Shown: positions 25,261 to 34,509, counted from the first letter of the stretch. The stretch: DNA of 61,703 nt from Ruminococcus sp. (GCA_024697545.1 JAILFN010000070.1:1-61703); one strand, 5' to 3'. The notes: a model not told the origin generated them from the letters alone. Translations and numbers: made by a program.

Positions 25261-27534
25261 TGTTTTTTCCTCCGTTTTCGTTTTATATGGTTTTATCTTT
25301 TTATCATGACTTGCATCATGTATATTGATAAGGTCCAGTCTGAGAGCGTTCATGCAGACGCAGAAGCTTGACATCGCCATAGCCGCCGCGCCGTATGCGG
25401 GCTTCATCTCGATACCGTACAGCCCCATCGCCAGCGGTATGCAGACGGCGTTGTAAATGAACGCCCAGAACAGGTTCTCGTGAATATTGCGTATTGCCGC
25501 GCGGCTCAGGCGTATTGCAGCCGAAACATCTGTCAGGCGGTTTTTCATTATAACGATATCGGCAGCGTCAATGGCGATATCTGCGCCCGCGCCTATTGCT
25601 ATGCCCGTATCGGCGGTGGTCAGCGCGGGGGCATCGTTTATGCCGTCGCCTACCATTATAACGTTCCCCTGCTTTTTAAGCTCGGCGATCTTCTGTGCCT
25701 TGCCGTCAGGAAGAACGCCTGCTATCACCTCGTCCACGTCCGCCTGTCTGCCTATCGCCTTAGCGGTGCGGATATTGTCGCCCGTCAGCATGACCACTCT
25801 GAGCCCCATGCCCCTGAGCTCATTCACAGCTGCTGCCGAGTCGCTCTTTATAGTATCGGCAACGGCGATGATACCTATGCAGCTGCCTCCCTTTGCGAAC
25901 AGCAGCGGAGTTTTGCCCTCGTCGGAAAGGGCGGCAGCCTTTGCGGAAAGCTCGGCGGGGATATCGCAGCTTTGAGAGATATGCTCAAAGCTTCCGCCCT
26001 CTAGCAGTTCGCCGTCAAGCACAGCCGAAAGCCCGCTTCCCGCGAGCGCTTTGAAGTCGGTCACTTCGGGGAGCTTCATGCCCTCGGCTTTTGCCATCAC
26101 AGCCTTTGCGAGCGGGTGTTCGCTTTTAGCTTCCAGCGCCGAAGCGAGAGTCAGAAGCGTATCCTCGGTGATGTCGTTCGGGATAATATCGGTAACGGTA
26201 GGCTTGCCTTCGGTTATCGTACCCGTTTTGTCGAGTGCGACGGTATTCGCCCGACCGACTGCTTCAAGCGAAGCGGCGGTCTTGTAAAGTATCCCGTTTT
26301 TTGCGCCGACCCCGCTGCCGACCATTATGGCAACGGGTGTCGCAAGCCCCAGCGCACAGGGGCAGCTTATAACGAGCACCGATATCGCCCTAGCGACAGC
26401 AAAGCCCGTCTCTTTTCCCACTGCAAGCCAGCCTGCGAGCGTCAGCAGCGATATCGCCATAACTGCGGGAACGAATACCCCCGACACCCTGTCGGCTATA
26501 CGCGCGATTGGGGCTTTGGTGGCAGCGGCATCGGAGACCGTCTTGATTATCTGCGAAAGGGTCGTGTCCTCGCCGACGCAGAAAGCGCGGCAGCGGATAT
26601 ATCCTGATGTGTTTATCGTCCCTGCCGATACCGACGAACCCTCGGATATGTCCACGGGTATGCTTTCGCCCGTGAGTGCCGATTCGTCAACGGATGTCGA
26701 GCCGTATACCACGATACCGTCGGCGGGTATGCTCTCACCAGGTCTTACCACGAAGATGTCGCCCACACGGACTTCTGCGATATCGACTTCCTGCTCCCTG
26801 CCTTCTTTATACAGCACCGCTGTCTTTGGTGCGAGCTTCATCAGTCCTTTCAGAGCATCGGTGGTACGCCCCTTTGACCTTGCCTCGAGCATCTTGCCTA
26901 CCGTGATAAGCGTAGGTATCATCGCGGCGGACTCGAAGTAAAGGTTCATTCCGTACTTCATGACGATATCATTTTCGCCGTTTCCCTGCGCGAGTATCAT
27001 TATAAAAAGCTCGGCAAGCGAGTAGCCGAATGAAGCGGAAGAACCGAGTGCCACAAGGGTATCCATATTCGGGTGTCCGCCGAAAAGGGACTTAAAGCCG
27101 TTTGTGAAGAATTTGCCGTTTATCATCATTATGACGATAGCGAGCAGCATCTCAAAAACGCCGAGGAACACATGGTTATCGAACGCGGCAGGTGCGGGAA
27201 AGCCCCACATCATATGCCCCATCGAAAAATACATCAGCACCGCAAGGACCACGACCGACCTTACCAGACGCTTTGCGAGCTTAGGCGTTTCGGTATCACG
27301 AAGCGGCTCGGAGCTGTCTTCCGACCTTGCCGCAGAACCTTTCTTTGAAGCGCCGTAGCCTGCATTCCGAACGGCGCCGATTATATCGGCTTCGGAAGCC
27401 GTACCCTCTACGCCCATCGAATTGGTAAGCAGGCTCACAGCACAGCTTTTTACACCAGGTACTGCCAGGACCGCTTTTTCTACCCTTGAGCTGCAAGCGG
27501 CACAGCTCATTCCCGTTACATCATACTGCTCCAT
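25051..27534 (-). CDS. copA: Copper-exporting P1B-type ATPase with N- and C-terminal heavy-metal domains
   Basis: The 827-residue ATPase has an N-terminal HMA domain (MSCAAC, Cys11/Cys14), eight membrane helices, the actuator motif TGES, the ion-site SCPCALGLATP, the phosphorylation site DKTGT and GDGINDAPAL. These identify a Cu(I) exporter. Unusually, a second HMA domain (MMCEHC) is fused at the C-terminus after a Lys-rich linker and looks like a complete CopZ chaperone. The linker contains GGAGG 8 bases before an in-frame ATG at 25260, so a free 69-residue CopZ could also be made. csoR lies 16 bp upstream in the same operon. Confidence 0.95.
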   Translation of the reverse strand: MEQYDVTGMSCAACSSRVEKAVLAVPGVKSCAVSLLTNSMGVEGTASEADIIGAVRNAGYGASKKGSAARSEDSSEPLRDTETPKLAKRLVRSVVVLAVLMYFSMGHMMWGFPAPAAFDNHVFLGVFEMLLAIVIMMINGKFFTNGFKSLFGGHPNMDTLVALGSSASFGYSLAELFIMILAQGNGENDIVMKYGMNLYFESAAMIPTLITVGKMLEARSKGRTTDALKGLMKLAPKTAVLYKEGREQEVDIAEVRVGDIFVVRPGESIPADGIVVYGSTSVDESALTGESIPVDISEGSSVSAGTINTSGYIRCRAFCVGEDTTLSQIIKTVSDAAATKAPIARIADRVSGVFVPAVMAISLLTLAGWLAVGKETGFAVARAISVLVISCPCALGLATPVAIMVGSGVGAKNGILYKTAASLEAVGRANTVALDKTGTITEGKPTVTDIIPNDITEDTLLTLASALEAKSEHPLAKAVMAKAEGMKLPEVTDFKALAGSGLSAVLDGELLEGGSFEHISQSCDIPAELSAKAAALSDEGKTPLLFAKGGSCIGIIAVADTIKSDSAAAVNELRGMGLRVVMLTGDNIRTAKAIGRQADVDEVIAGVLPDGKAQKIAELKKQGNVIMVGDGINDAPALTTADTGIAIGAGADIAIDAADIVIMKNRLTDVSAAIRLSRAAIRNIHENLFWAFIYNAVCIPLAMGLYGIEMKPAYGAAAMAMSSFCVCMNALRLDLINIHDASHDKKIKPYKTKTEEKTMTKTLKIEGMMCEHCEARVKKTLEAIEGIESASPDHNTDTAVITLAKEVPAEVIKAAIEAQDYKFIGME

Positions 27535-27550
27535 TAACTGATCCTTTCTA

Positions 27551-27853
27551 TCATTTCATGATCTTCTGCAATGTCGCCGCGAGTTCGTCTATCACATCAT
27601 CCTTTCCCGCGCGGATATCATTTACCACGCAGCTTTTCATATGTGAAGTGAGCAGCTCCTTGTTGAAGCTGTTAAGGGCTCTGTTTATCGCAGAGACCTG
27701 TATCAGGATATCGGGGCAGTAAGCATCGTTTTCCAGCATCTTTTCAACGCCGCGCACCTGACCCTCTATTCTTTTCAGGCGGTTCATAAGCGACCTGAAT
27801 TCTTCCTCGCTGCGCTTCTTTTTACGCTCGCAGCAGCATTTTTGCTCTTGCAT
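27551..27853 (-). CDS. csoR: Copper-sensing repressor CsoR
   Basis: The 100-residue all-helical repressor carries the Cu(I) ligand set Cys46 (AYCPD), His71 and Cys75 (HMKSC) of the CsoR family, plus NRLKRIEGQVRG. A Cys cluster (CCC, residues 6-8) precedes the domain. The frame is open upstream, but ATG 27853 is preceded by GGAGGTG and lies below the promoter. CsoR bound to its operators blocks transcription, and Cu(I) releases it. It precedes copA in an autoregulated operon. Confidence 0.95.
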   Translation of the reverse strand: MQEQKCCCERKKKRSEEEFRSLMNRLKRIEGQVRGVEKMLENDAYCPDILIQVSAINRALNSFNKELLTSHMKSCVVNDIRAGKDDVIDELAATLQKIMK

Positions 27854-27868
27854 AGTACACCTCCAAAC

Positions 27869-27885
27869 ATACCCCCGCAGGGTAT
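27869..27885. promoter_or_regulatory. CsoR operator, proximal copy
   Basis: ATACCCCCGCAGGGTAT, a pseudo-palindrome of the CsoR-operator type, located between the -10 element and the csoR ribosome binding site. Confidence 0.85.
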
Positions 27886-27895
27886 CTCTGATACT

Positions 27896-27924
27896 ATTAT
27901 ATACCCCCGCAGGGTATTTGTCAA
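27896..27924 (-). promoter_or_regulatory. Promoter of csoR-copA
   Basis: On the minus strand TTGACA (27919-27924) and TATAAT (27896-27901) with a 17-bp spacer almost fully occupied by the distal CsoR operator. Confidence 0.9.
27901..27917. promoter_or_regulatory. CsoR operator, distal copy in the promoter spacer
   Basis: A second identical ATACCCCCGCAGGGTAT, 32 bp from the first, lying between -35 and -10. Bound CsoR would exclude RNA polymerase. Confidence 0.88.
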
Positions 27925-28066
27925 GAGGGTTCGGAGGATTTTTTTCCGAGCGGACTGCACAAGTGCAAAAATTGCGAATATATCTGCGCTTTTTCAACAC
28001 AAACGTTAAGATACCCCGCCCGACACAAGGAGTTTTCGGTAAATTATGGGCGGCAATATCTTTTTA

Positions 28067-28095
28067 TTGACAGAATCTAGAATGTGTGCTATAAT
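28067..28095 (+). promoter_or_regulatory. Promoter of the GH10 gene
   Basis: TTGACA (28067-28072) and TATAAT (28090-28095) with a 17-bp spacer, 50 bp before the ATG. Confidence 0.85.
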
Positions 28096-28145
28096 AAATA
28101 TGCAATTTTTTCAAATGCAACACTTATTTTTTGGAGGAATTCACA

Positions 28146-30350
28146 ATGAAAGGAAAACTTTTGAAAAGGCTGTCAGCAGCAGCTGCTGCCGCAGCGATCG
28201 CTTGCTCGGCTGTTCCGTCTTCGGCTTATGCTTCTTCGCCCGAGATCAAGGTGACGGCTGCCGCAGCTTCGGGGAATGCCGGATTCTCGACCGACTTTGA
28301 GGACGGCAATGTTTCAATGTTCTCAAAGCGCGGTGACAGCGACACTTCCGTCATCAAGGCAGTTACCGACAGCAACGCACCGAGCGGCAGCACCGTAATG
28401 TCCGTATCGGGACGCGCTCAGAGCTGGAACGGTCCTTCGCTCTCGGTCAATGGCATACTCCAGCCCGGTGAGAAGTATGACATTTCGGTAAAGGTAAAGG
28501 CTGCCTGGTACAACACCGTTTGCATTTCGCTCCAGCACACCCCCGGCGGTTCGGATCAGCCGCAGTATACGAACCTTGTAAAGGGAATTTCGCAGGGCGA
28601 CTATGTTGAACTTAACGCAAGCTTTTCATACGGCGCCGATGAAAAGGACGTATCCATCTACATCGAGACATGGGGCGAAGCCAATGATCTCTGGATAGAT
28701 GATTTCACGATCACCCCGTCACCCAACAATATGGATCCCGCCGCACCTTCGCTCAAGAACGTTTACGGCAATATGTTCAAGTTCGGGACCGCTACCACAG
28801 TTTCCGAGATCGCTCCCTCTTCAACTCAGGAGCTTGTAAAGAAGCACTTCAACAGCCTTACCGCAGGCAACGAGCTCAAGCCCGAGAGCGTCCTCGACAG
28901 AGAGGCTTGCTTAGCGCTTGCTGCCAATGGCGATGATGAAAACCCGCAGGTAACTCTCGAGAACGCAAAGCCGATACTTGAGTTCGCGCGCAAGAACAAC
29001 ATCCCGATGAGAGGTCATGTTCTCGTATGGCATCAGCAGACTCCCATGTGGTTCTTCAAGGAAAACTACGATCCCGACGGCGCATGGGTATCAAAGGAAA
29101 AGATGCTCAGACGTATGGAGAACTACATCAAGAACGTATTTGCTGCGGTCGAGAAGGATTATTCCGACATCGACTTCTATGCATGGGACGTTGTGAACGA
29201 GTGCTTTACCGACGGCGGCTCGCCCAGACAGGCTGGCTTCCCCGATGACTCAAACAACAATCAGGCTTCGCCCTGGGTAAAGATCTTCGGCGACAACTCA
29301 TTCATAAAGCCCGCATTTGAGTACGCAAAGAGATACGCGCCCGAAGGCTGCAAGCTCTACTACAACGACTACAACGAATATATGCAGAAGAGCGACGCCA
29401 TCGTTGAGCTTTGCAAGGAGATAAACTCCGACGGTCACTACATCGACGGCATCGGTATGCAGTCGCACCTGAACGTTACCAACAACGGCGGCTCAGATCC
29501 CTTCCCGAGCGTTGATATGTACAGAAAGGCTCTTGACAAGTTCAGCAAGACAGGTCTTGACATTCAGATAACCGAGCTTGACGCTACCGTAAACGACAAG
29601 CGTTTTGATCTTCAGGCCAAGTATTACAGCGACATCATGGACGCTATCGTAGATTACAAGGACTATATCTCGGCAGTTATCGTATGGGGCACCACCGATG
29701 ACCTCAGCTGGAGAGCAGACCGCGATCCGCTCCTCTTCAACAAGGATTACTCGGTAAAGCCCTGCTTTGAATCCATCGTTGACGGCATAGAATACACCGA
29801 ACCCGAAAAGCAGAACCCGACCGCTTCCGCGACCGCAGGAAATGGTGCCGTAAAGCTCAGCTGGTCGCCTGTTGACGGTGCTGAAAAGTACGGCATCGCG
29901 ATGAACATAAACGGAAGCTGGGATCTCGTATCGACCACCGATTCGACTTCCTATGAAGTGAAAGGCCTCACCGCAGGCAAGGAATACACATTTGCTGTTA
30001 TTGCGATGTTTGACGGCGCATGGAATCTTGACTACTCAAAGGCTGTCAAGGCAACTCCCTCCGCTGCGGCAGTTCAGTATCCTACCGTAACTTCCATCGA
30101 CTACAACGAGACCTATCATCAGTTCAGAGTAAAATGGAAGGCCGTAGACGGCGCTTCACAGTACGGTATAGCTGTTAAGCTTTCGGGCAAGTGGAAGGTA
30201 CAGGGCTACTTCGACCCCAAGACGACCACCTTCACCTCGCCTAAGCTCAGGGCAGGCAGTACCTATGAGATGCTTATCTGCGCCAAGGTAAACGGTCAGT
30301 GGGATCTTTCCAGGATGACAAGCAGATCTTTCAAAGTCACCGTAAAATAA
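28146..30350 (+). CDS. GH10 xylanase with CBM22 and tandem C-terminal Fn3-like modules
   Basis: The 734-residue secreted enzyme has a signal peptide (1-29), a CBM22 xylan-binding module (about 45-185), a GH10 TIM barrel (about 195-550) and two C-terminal beta-sandwich modules (about 556-644 and 646-734). The acid/base is E352 in WDVVNEC and the nucleophile E477 in ITELDA. GGAGG precedes ATG 28146. There is no dockerin, so attachment would rely on other modules. The final module (YHQFRVKW, GKWKVQ, SPKLRAG, VNGQWDLS, ending VTVK) matches the ends of the CotH protein and the truncated gene at 61541. Confidence 0.95.
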   Translation: MKGKLLKRLSAAAAAAAIACSAVPSSAYASSPEIKVTAAAASGNAGFSTDFEDGNVSMFSKRGDSDTSVIKAVTDSNAPSGSTVMSVSGRAQSWNGPSLSVNGILQPGEKYDISVKVKAAWYNTVCISLQHTPGGSDQPQYTNLVKGISQGDYVELNASFSYGADEKDVSIYIETWGEANDLWIDDFTITPSPNNMDPAAPSLKNVYGNMFKFGTATTVSEIAPSSTQELVKKHFNSLTAGNELKPESVLDREACLALAANGDDENPQVTLENAKPILEFARKNNIPMRGHVLVWHQQTPMWFFKENYDPDGAWVSKEKMLRRMENYIKNVFAAVEKDYSDIDFYAWDVVNECFTDGGSPRQAGFPDDSNNNQASPWVKIFGDNSFIKPAFEYAKRYAPEGCKLYYNDYNEYMQKSDAIVELCKEINSDGHYIDGIGMQSHLNVTNNGGSDPFPSVDMYRKALDKFSKTGLDIQITELDATVNDKRFDLQAKYYSDIMDAIVDYKDYISAVIVWGTTDDLSWRADRDPLLFNKDYSVKPCFESIVDGIEYTEPEKQNPTASATAGNGAVKLSWSPVDGAEKYGIAMNINGSWDLVSTTDSTSYEVKGLTAGKEYTFAVIAMFDGAWNLDYSKAVKATPSAAAVQYPTVTSIDYNETYHQFRVKWKAVDGASQYGIAVKLSGKWKVQGYFDPKTTTFTSPKLRAGSTYEMLICAKVNGQWDLSRMTSRSFKVTVK

Positions 30351-30368
30351 CCGACCTCCTATAAATAT

Positions 30369-30407
30369 AAAAGACCTCAGCATCCCAAGCGGGTGCCGAG
30401 GTCTTTT
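30369..30407. terminator. Bidirectional terminator between GH10 and the DHHW gene
   Basis: AAAAGACCTC (30369-30378) pairs with GAGGTCTTTT (30398-30407). Both convergent genes end within 20 bp of it. Confidence 0.85.
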
Positions 30408-30410
30408 GCT

Positions 30411-31508
30411 TTACCAAGCCATATGCTGTTCTATCAGCGATATTTTGTCATAGCTCCCCGTTGAAGCCGCGCCGAGTGCGAAGAGAACGTCTGTCGCGCC
30501 TACTTCATTCGTGAACCACAGCGAATTGACATTGAAAAAGCGGTCATCGCAGATGTATATCTTAGAGAACGACTGCGTCAGGAACGGCACAAGAGCGTTG
30601 CCGTAGCTGTCCTTGAATATCACGAGAACGCGGTCGTTGTCGGTGTCGGTATCGACCTCTATGATGGCATCGTCCGTGCCGACGAAAACGGTGTAGCTTG
30701 AATAGATGTCCATGTCCTCAAAAAACAGCTGATTTTCATACCTGCCGCCGAACCATGTGTCATAGAAATATGTCTTGCAGCTGCCGAGGTTCGCGGGCTT
30801 ATAGTAGGTGAAAAGATCGGGGTATTCGGCGAGGGCTTCGATGCTGTTGATGGTATAGAAGGCACCGAGGTATCCCTCACGCTCAACTGCTTCATAGGTA
30901 TCGAACTCTGCAAAGGGGACATCGGCTGCTGCCGCAAATTCCCTTGATGCGTAATAAGCCGCCAGCGGCTGCCAGTGGTAATCGGTGCGGGAGTACAGGT
31001 ACTCCGCCTTATGCTCATTCAGGATATCGGCTATCTTAACGCCCTTGGCGGCGGTCAGCTGCTTGTAAGTCTTCTTTTCGCTCCTCAGCTGATCGGGCAT
31101 CGTCTTTTTCAGCTCCTCGGGGGCGTAAAAAGCCTCGGAGCTGGGTATCATCATGAGGTAGGTGTTTACTTCTTCTCCGACATTTTCCGCGAAGCTGTTT
31201 ATGCAGTTGGCGAGATAGCTCCCGTCGTCGTAGTAATACTTTTCCATCGCCCTGACCTGCGGCGTGCCTTCATAAGCGAGTATGCAGGCGCCCGCCATCT
31301 CATAGCTTTCATTCTCAGGCGGTGCCGAGGTCGAGACAAGAGTTGAAGTCTCGGTGACGGCAGAGGTCACGGGCGGGGCTTCGGTCAAGATAGGGGGCTG
31401 CCCGACGGAAACGGAAGTCTCCTTCGGCTTTTTATCGAAAGACTTGTCCCCGCAGGCAGTCATAAGGCAGACAGCCGCCGCGATCATCATCGTTATTTTC
31501 TTCTTCAT
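30411..31508 (-). CDS. DHHW-family lipoprotein (AlgX/SGNH-like)
   Basis: The 365-residue protein has a lipoprotein signal (CLMTACGDKS, lipidated Cys near residue 19) and a Thr/Pro/Ser linker. The following domain holds RTDYHWQPLAAYYA and the SGNH-like FKDSYGNALVPFL. These are landmarks of the DHHW family, related to AlgX/AlgJ O-acetyltransferases. Here the first His of the namesake motif is Tyr (TDYHW). It probably acts on an extracellular polysaccharide, but the substrate is unknown. It starts 9 bp after the glycogen debranching gene, with its ribosome binding site overlapping that stop. Confidence 0.78.
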   Translation of the reverse strand: MKKKITMMIAAAVCLMTACGDKSFDKKPKETSVSVGQPPILTEAPPVTSAVTETSTLVSTSAPPENESYEMAGACILAYEGTPQVRAMEKYYYDDGSYLANCINSFAENVGEEVNTYLMMIPSSEAFYAPEELKKTMPDQLRSEKKTYKQLTAAKGVKIADILNEHKAEYLYSRTDYHWQPLAAYYASREFAAAADVPFAEFDTYEAVEREGYLGAFYTINSIEALAEYPDLFTYYKPANLGSCKTYFYDTWFGGRYENQLFFEDMDIYSSYTVFVGTDDAIIEVDTDTDNDRVLVIFKDSYGNALVPFLTQSFSKIYICDDRFFNVNSLWFTNEVGATDVLFALGAASTGSYDKISLIEQHMAW

Positions 31509-31517
31509 TTACTATCC

Positions 31518-33605
31518 TTATGTTCCTCTTTTCTTCAGTGAAGCCACCACAACGCTTCGCGGCTCTAAGGTCAGCAGGTTCCACTGACGCTCTATCAGCT
31601 TATTGTAATCGGTTGACTTTTTATGCGGGGCGTTGGTATAAAAATCAATACTCCAGTCGTACTCGGGAGAAAGCCCCGGCAGCTCAACGGGACAGCGTTC
31701 CCAGTAGGCGTTTATGCCGATGAACACGGCATCGTCCCTGCCGCGCTTATCCTTGCCCGCGAGCATCACGCCAATAACATGGTCGTCGTCACGGAAATTC
31801 TTGTTCCATGCGGTAGTGTTGTGTATACTGATCTCGGGGAAGCCGAAGGAGCTTGCCGAGGTCGCGTGGCGGATCACCTCATGTTTTTTGCGGAAGGCTA
31901 TCATATCCTGCACGAAATCGTGGATCTCCTTGTACTTTTTGAGCCTTGTCCAGTCGAGCCACGAGACTTCGTTATCCTGACAGTAGGCATTGTTATTGCC
32001 GAACTGAGTGTTACAGAACTCATCGCCTGCGTAGAACATGACGGCACCCCTGCTGCACAAAAGCGCCGCGAATGCGTTCTTTATCATACGCATACGCAGA
32101 CGGTTGATCTCCGGGTCATCGGTCTCGCCCTCAGTGCCGCAATTCCAGCTCGTGCTGCTGTTATCGCCGTCGGTGTTGTCCCAGCCGTTGGCTTCGTTGT
32201 GCTTTTGATTGTAGGAGTAGAGGTCGTACATCGTAAAGCCGTCGTGGCAGGTGAGGAAGTTGACGGAAGCATTGTGCCAGCGCTCGGGAGGATACAGGTC
32301 GGCTGAACCCGTGATACGCTGAACGGCGTACCAAGCCATGCCGTGATCCCCCTTGAGGAAGCATCTGAGGTCATCGCGGAACCTGCCGTTCCACTCAGCC
32401 CAGCGGTTCCAGCTCGGGAAGCTGCCTACCTGATATAGTCCGCCTGCGTCCCAAGCCTCGGCGATGAGCTTTACGCCGCTGAGGATCGGGTCAAAGGCTA
32501 TCGTCTTGAGCAGCGGCGGGTTCTCCATAGGAGTACCGTCCTCACTTCTGCCGAGTATAGATGCAAGGTCAAAGCGGAAGCCGTCCACGCGGTATTCTAT
32601 CACCCAGTAGCGAAGGCAGTCGATTATGAACTGCTGGACTATCGGGTGGTTGCAGTTCATGGTATTCCCGCAGCCGCTGAAATTGACATACTTGCCGTCG
32701 GGGGTCAGCATATAGTAAACGCTGTTGTCAAGTCCCTTGAAGGAGAATATAGTTCCGTCCTCGTTGCCCTCGGAGGTATGGTTGAAAACAACGTCTAGGA
32801 AGACGAGTATACCGTTCTCGTTGCAGGTGCGGATAAGGCGTTTCAGCTCGTCGCCCTCGTGGTTATACTCTATCTCCGAGGTGTAGCTGGTATTGGGTGC
32901 GAAGAAGCAGGTGGTATTATAGCCCCAGTAATTCATCAGCAGGTTGCCATCGTGCCTGCGTTCCTCGTAAAGCTCGTCGAACTCAAACACGGGCATGAGC
33001 TCGATGGCATTTATGCCGAGCTTTTTGAGGTAAGGTATCTTTTCGATAACGCCGTCAAACGTGCCGCGGTTCTTAACGCCTGAGGTAAGGCTCTGAGTAA
33101 AGCCGCGCACATGGAGCTCATATATCACAAGGTCGGCAAACGGTATATCCTTCTTGCGGAAGGTGCCCCAATCGAATTTATCGGTACAGACTCTTCCGTG
33201 GTAGCAATCGGCTGTGCCTGATCTCTTTCCCCACCTGCTCTGACCCGTCACGGCGCGGGCGTAAGGGTCGAGGATATTCGTCTTTTCGTTGAACAGCAGA
33301 CCTTTTTCGGGAGCATATTCACCCTTGAAGCGGTAGCAGTATTCTATCTCATAGATATCAAGATCATAGATCATGATCGACCATGTATCTCCGATGCGGT
33401 AGCTGTCGGGAATAGGGATTATGGCGAAAGGCTTAGTCTCGCCCCTGCGGAACAGCACCACCGAACAGCCAGTAGCATTTGAAGAATGTATGGTGAAGTT
33501 TACCGCCTTGAACATAGCGGAAGCGCCGTTCAGGTTATAAAGCCCAGGTCTGCACTTAAAGCCGGAGATCATATCGGTCGCCTTATAGGTTTCGGAGTTT
33601 TTCAA
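31518..33605 (-). CDS. glgX: Glycogen debranching enzyme / isoamylase-type GH13 (GlgX-like)
   Basis: The 695-residue enzyme has an N-terminal CBM48 domain (about 15-110) and a GH13 barrel. The GH13 regions are visible: DVVFNHT, the nucleophile in YRVDGFRFDLAS, the acid/base in LIAEAWDAGG and the transition-state Asp in FLTCHD. It hydrolyses alpha-1,6 branches in glycogen or starch-type glucans. No signal peptide is present, so it is cytoplasmic. The start is a TTG at 33605 with AAGGAAGTGAT upstream; ATG 33572 is the alternative. It pairs with the DHHW lipoprotein gene 9 bp downstream. Confidence 0.9.
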   Translation of the reverse strand: MKNSETYKATDMISGFKCRPGLYNLNGASAMFKAVNFTIHSSNATGCSVVLFRRGETKPFAIIPIPDSYRIGDTWSIMIYDLDIYEIEYCYRFKGEYAPEKGLLFNEKTNILDPYARAVTGQSRWGKRSGTADCYHGRVCTDKFDWGTFRKKDIPFADLVIYELHVRGFTQSLTSGVKNRGTFDGVIEKIPYLKKLGINAIELMPVFEFDELYEERRHDGNLLMNYWGYNTTCFFAPNTSYTSEIEYNHEGDELKRLIRTCNENGILVFLDVVFNHTSEGNEDGTIFSFKGLDNSVYYMLTPDGKYVNFSGCGNTMNCNHPIVQQFIIDCLRYWVIEYRVDGFRFDLASILGRSEDGTPMENPPLLKTIAFDPILSGVKLIAEAWDAGGLYQVGSFPSWNRWAEWNGRFRDDLRCFLKGDHGMAWYAVQRITGSADLYPPERWHNASVNFLTCHDGFTMYDLYSYNQKHNEANGWDNTDGDNSSTSWNCGTEGETDDPEINRLRMRMIKNAFAALLCSRGAVMFYAGDEFCNTQFGNNNAYCQDNEVSWLDWTRLKKYKEIHDFVQDMIAFRKKHEVIRHATSASSFGFPEISIHNTTAWNKNFRDDDHVIGVMLAGKDKRGRDDAVFIGINAYWERCPVELPGLSPEYDWSIDFYTNAPHKKSTDYNKLIERQWNLLTLEPRSVVVASLKKRGT

Positions 33606-33648
33606 AAGATCACTTCCTTATAATAGATTTTGACAGCTACGGTCAGTT

Positions 33649-34437
33649 TTATTTCATGTGTTTTTTGATGAAGTACCTTACTTCGATATAGATATCCTTG
33701 CCGAAGAACAGCAGAAGATTTGCCAAAGAGAAAAGTATAACGATCTTTATGCGCATACCGCCCATCAGGAACATAGCTGCGAGCAGTACGCTGTCAATTA
33801 TCGCCAGCCATTTCACCTTGACCGGCAGTACGAAAAAGATCAGAAACTCTTCATTTGGGAAGAAAAGCGCAAATGCGATAAACAGGCTCATATTGAGATA
33901 CAGGTTTGAGGTATACCCGGAAATAAACCCGGCGGCTATACAGCCTATCATTCCCATGATGTAATAGGTATTGAACCTGAATGCTCCCCACTGCTTCTGC
34001 AGCGATGCGCCTATCAGCCAGCACAGATACAGCTCAAAGACTATGAATATCACGCTTGTATTCTCCGGGATGAAGATAAAGGTTAATATCCTCCACACCT
34101 GACCTTTCAGTATCATCTCCCTGTCAAAGCTGAGCACATCTGCAAGGGTGAAATCCAGGTTGGGATTTGCGTCGGTGTACAGGTTAAAAAGATAGACCAG
34201 TCCCATGCCGCCGACTATGTACATCATCAGGTCTTTCAGCGCGTACCTGCCGTACTTTTTCTCAAGCGGGTCAAGTATCCTGTCCATGAAGTATTTCGGC
34301 TTGGGCTTGCCATATCCCCTACCCATCTGTATACCCTGTTGCCGACGGGACCCTGACGTTGAAGTCATACTTATCTTTCTTCCGGTGGAAGTCCTTGTGT
34401 AGTTCTTATTTTTCCGCGAGCCTTTCTTACCAAACAT
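33649..34437 (-). CDS. Rhomboid-like membrane protein without a recognisable catalytic serine
   Basis: The 262-residue protein has a basic, Ser/Thr/Gly-rich N-terminus (about 55 residues) and six probable membrane helices. Segments GQVWRILTFIFIP and LQKQWGAFRFNTYYIMG are typical of rhomboid-fold proteins (the WR loop). The GxSG motif that carries the rhomboid nucleophile is not seen; GYTSNLYLNMS stands where it would be expected. I infer a rhomboid pseudoprotease or Derlin-like protein of unknown role. The start at 34437 follows AAGGAG with a 7-base gap. Confidence 0.65.
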   Translation of the reverse strand: MFGKKGSRKNKNYTRTSTGRKISMTSTSGSRRQQGIQMGRGYGKPKPKYFMDRILDPLEKKYGRYALKDLMMYIVGGMGLVYLFNLYTDANPNLDFTLADVLSFDREMILKGQVWRILTFIFIPENTSVIFIVFELYLCWLIGASLQKQWGAFRFNTYYIMGMIGCIAAGFISGYTSNLYLNMSLFIAFALFFPNEEFLIFFVLPVKVKWLAIIDSVLLAAMFLMGGMRIKIVILFSLANLLLFFGKDIYIEVRYFIKKHMK

Positions 34438-34480
34438 TTGTTTTCTCCTTACTTTACTGTATATATCCATAACTATTATA

Positions 34481-34509
34481 ATTATATACTATTTCTTGTG
34501 TTTTTTCAA
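34481..34509 (-). promoter_or_regulatory. Promoter of the rhomboid-like gene
   Basis: On the minus strand TTGAAA (34504-34509) and TATAAT (34481-34486) with a 17-bp spacer. A second TATAAT follows at 34475-34480. Confidence 0.7.
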
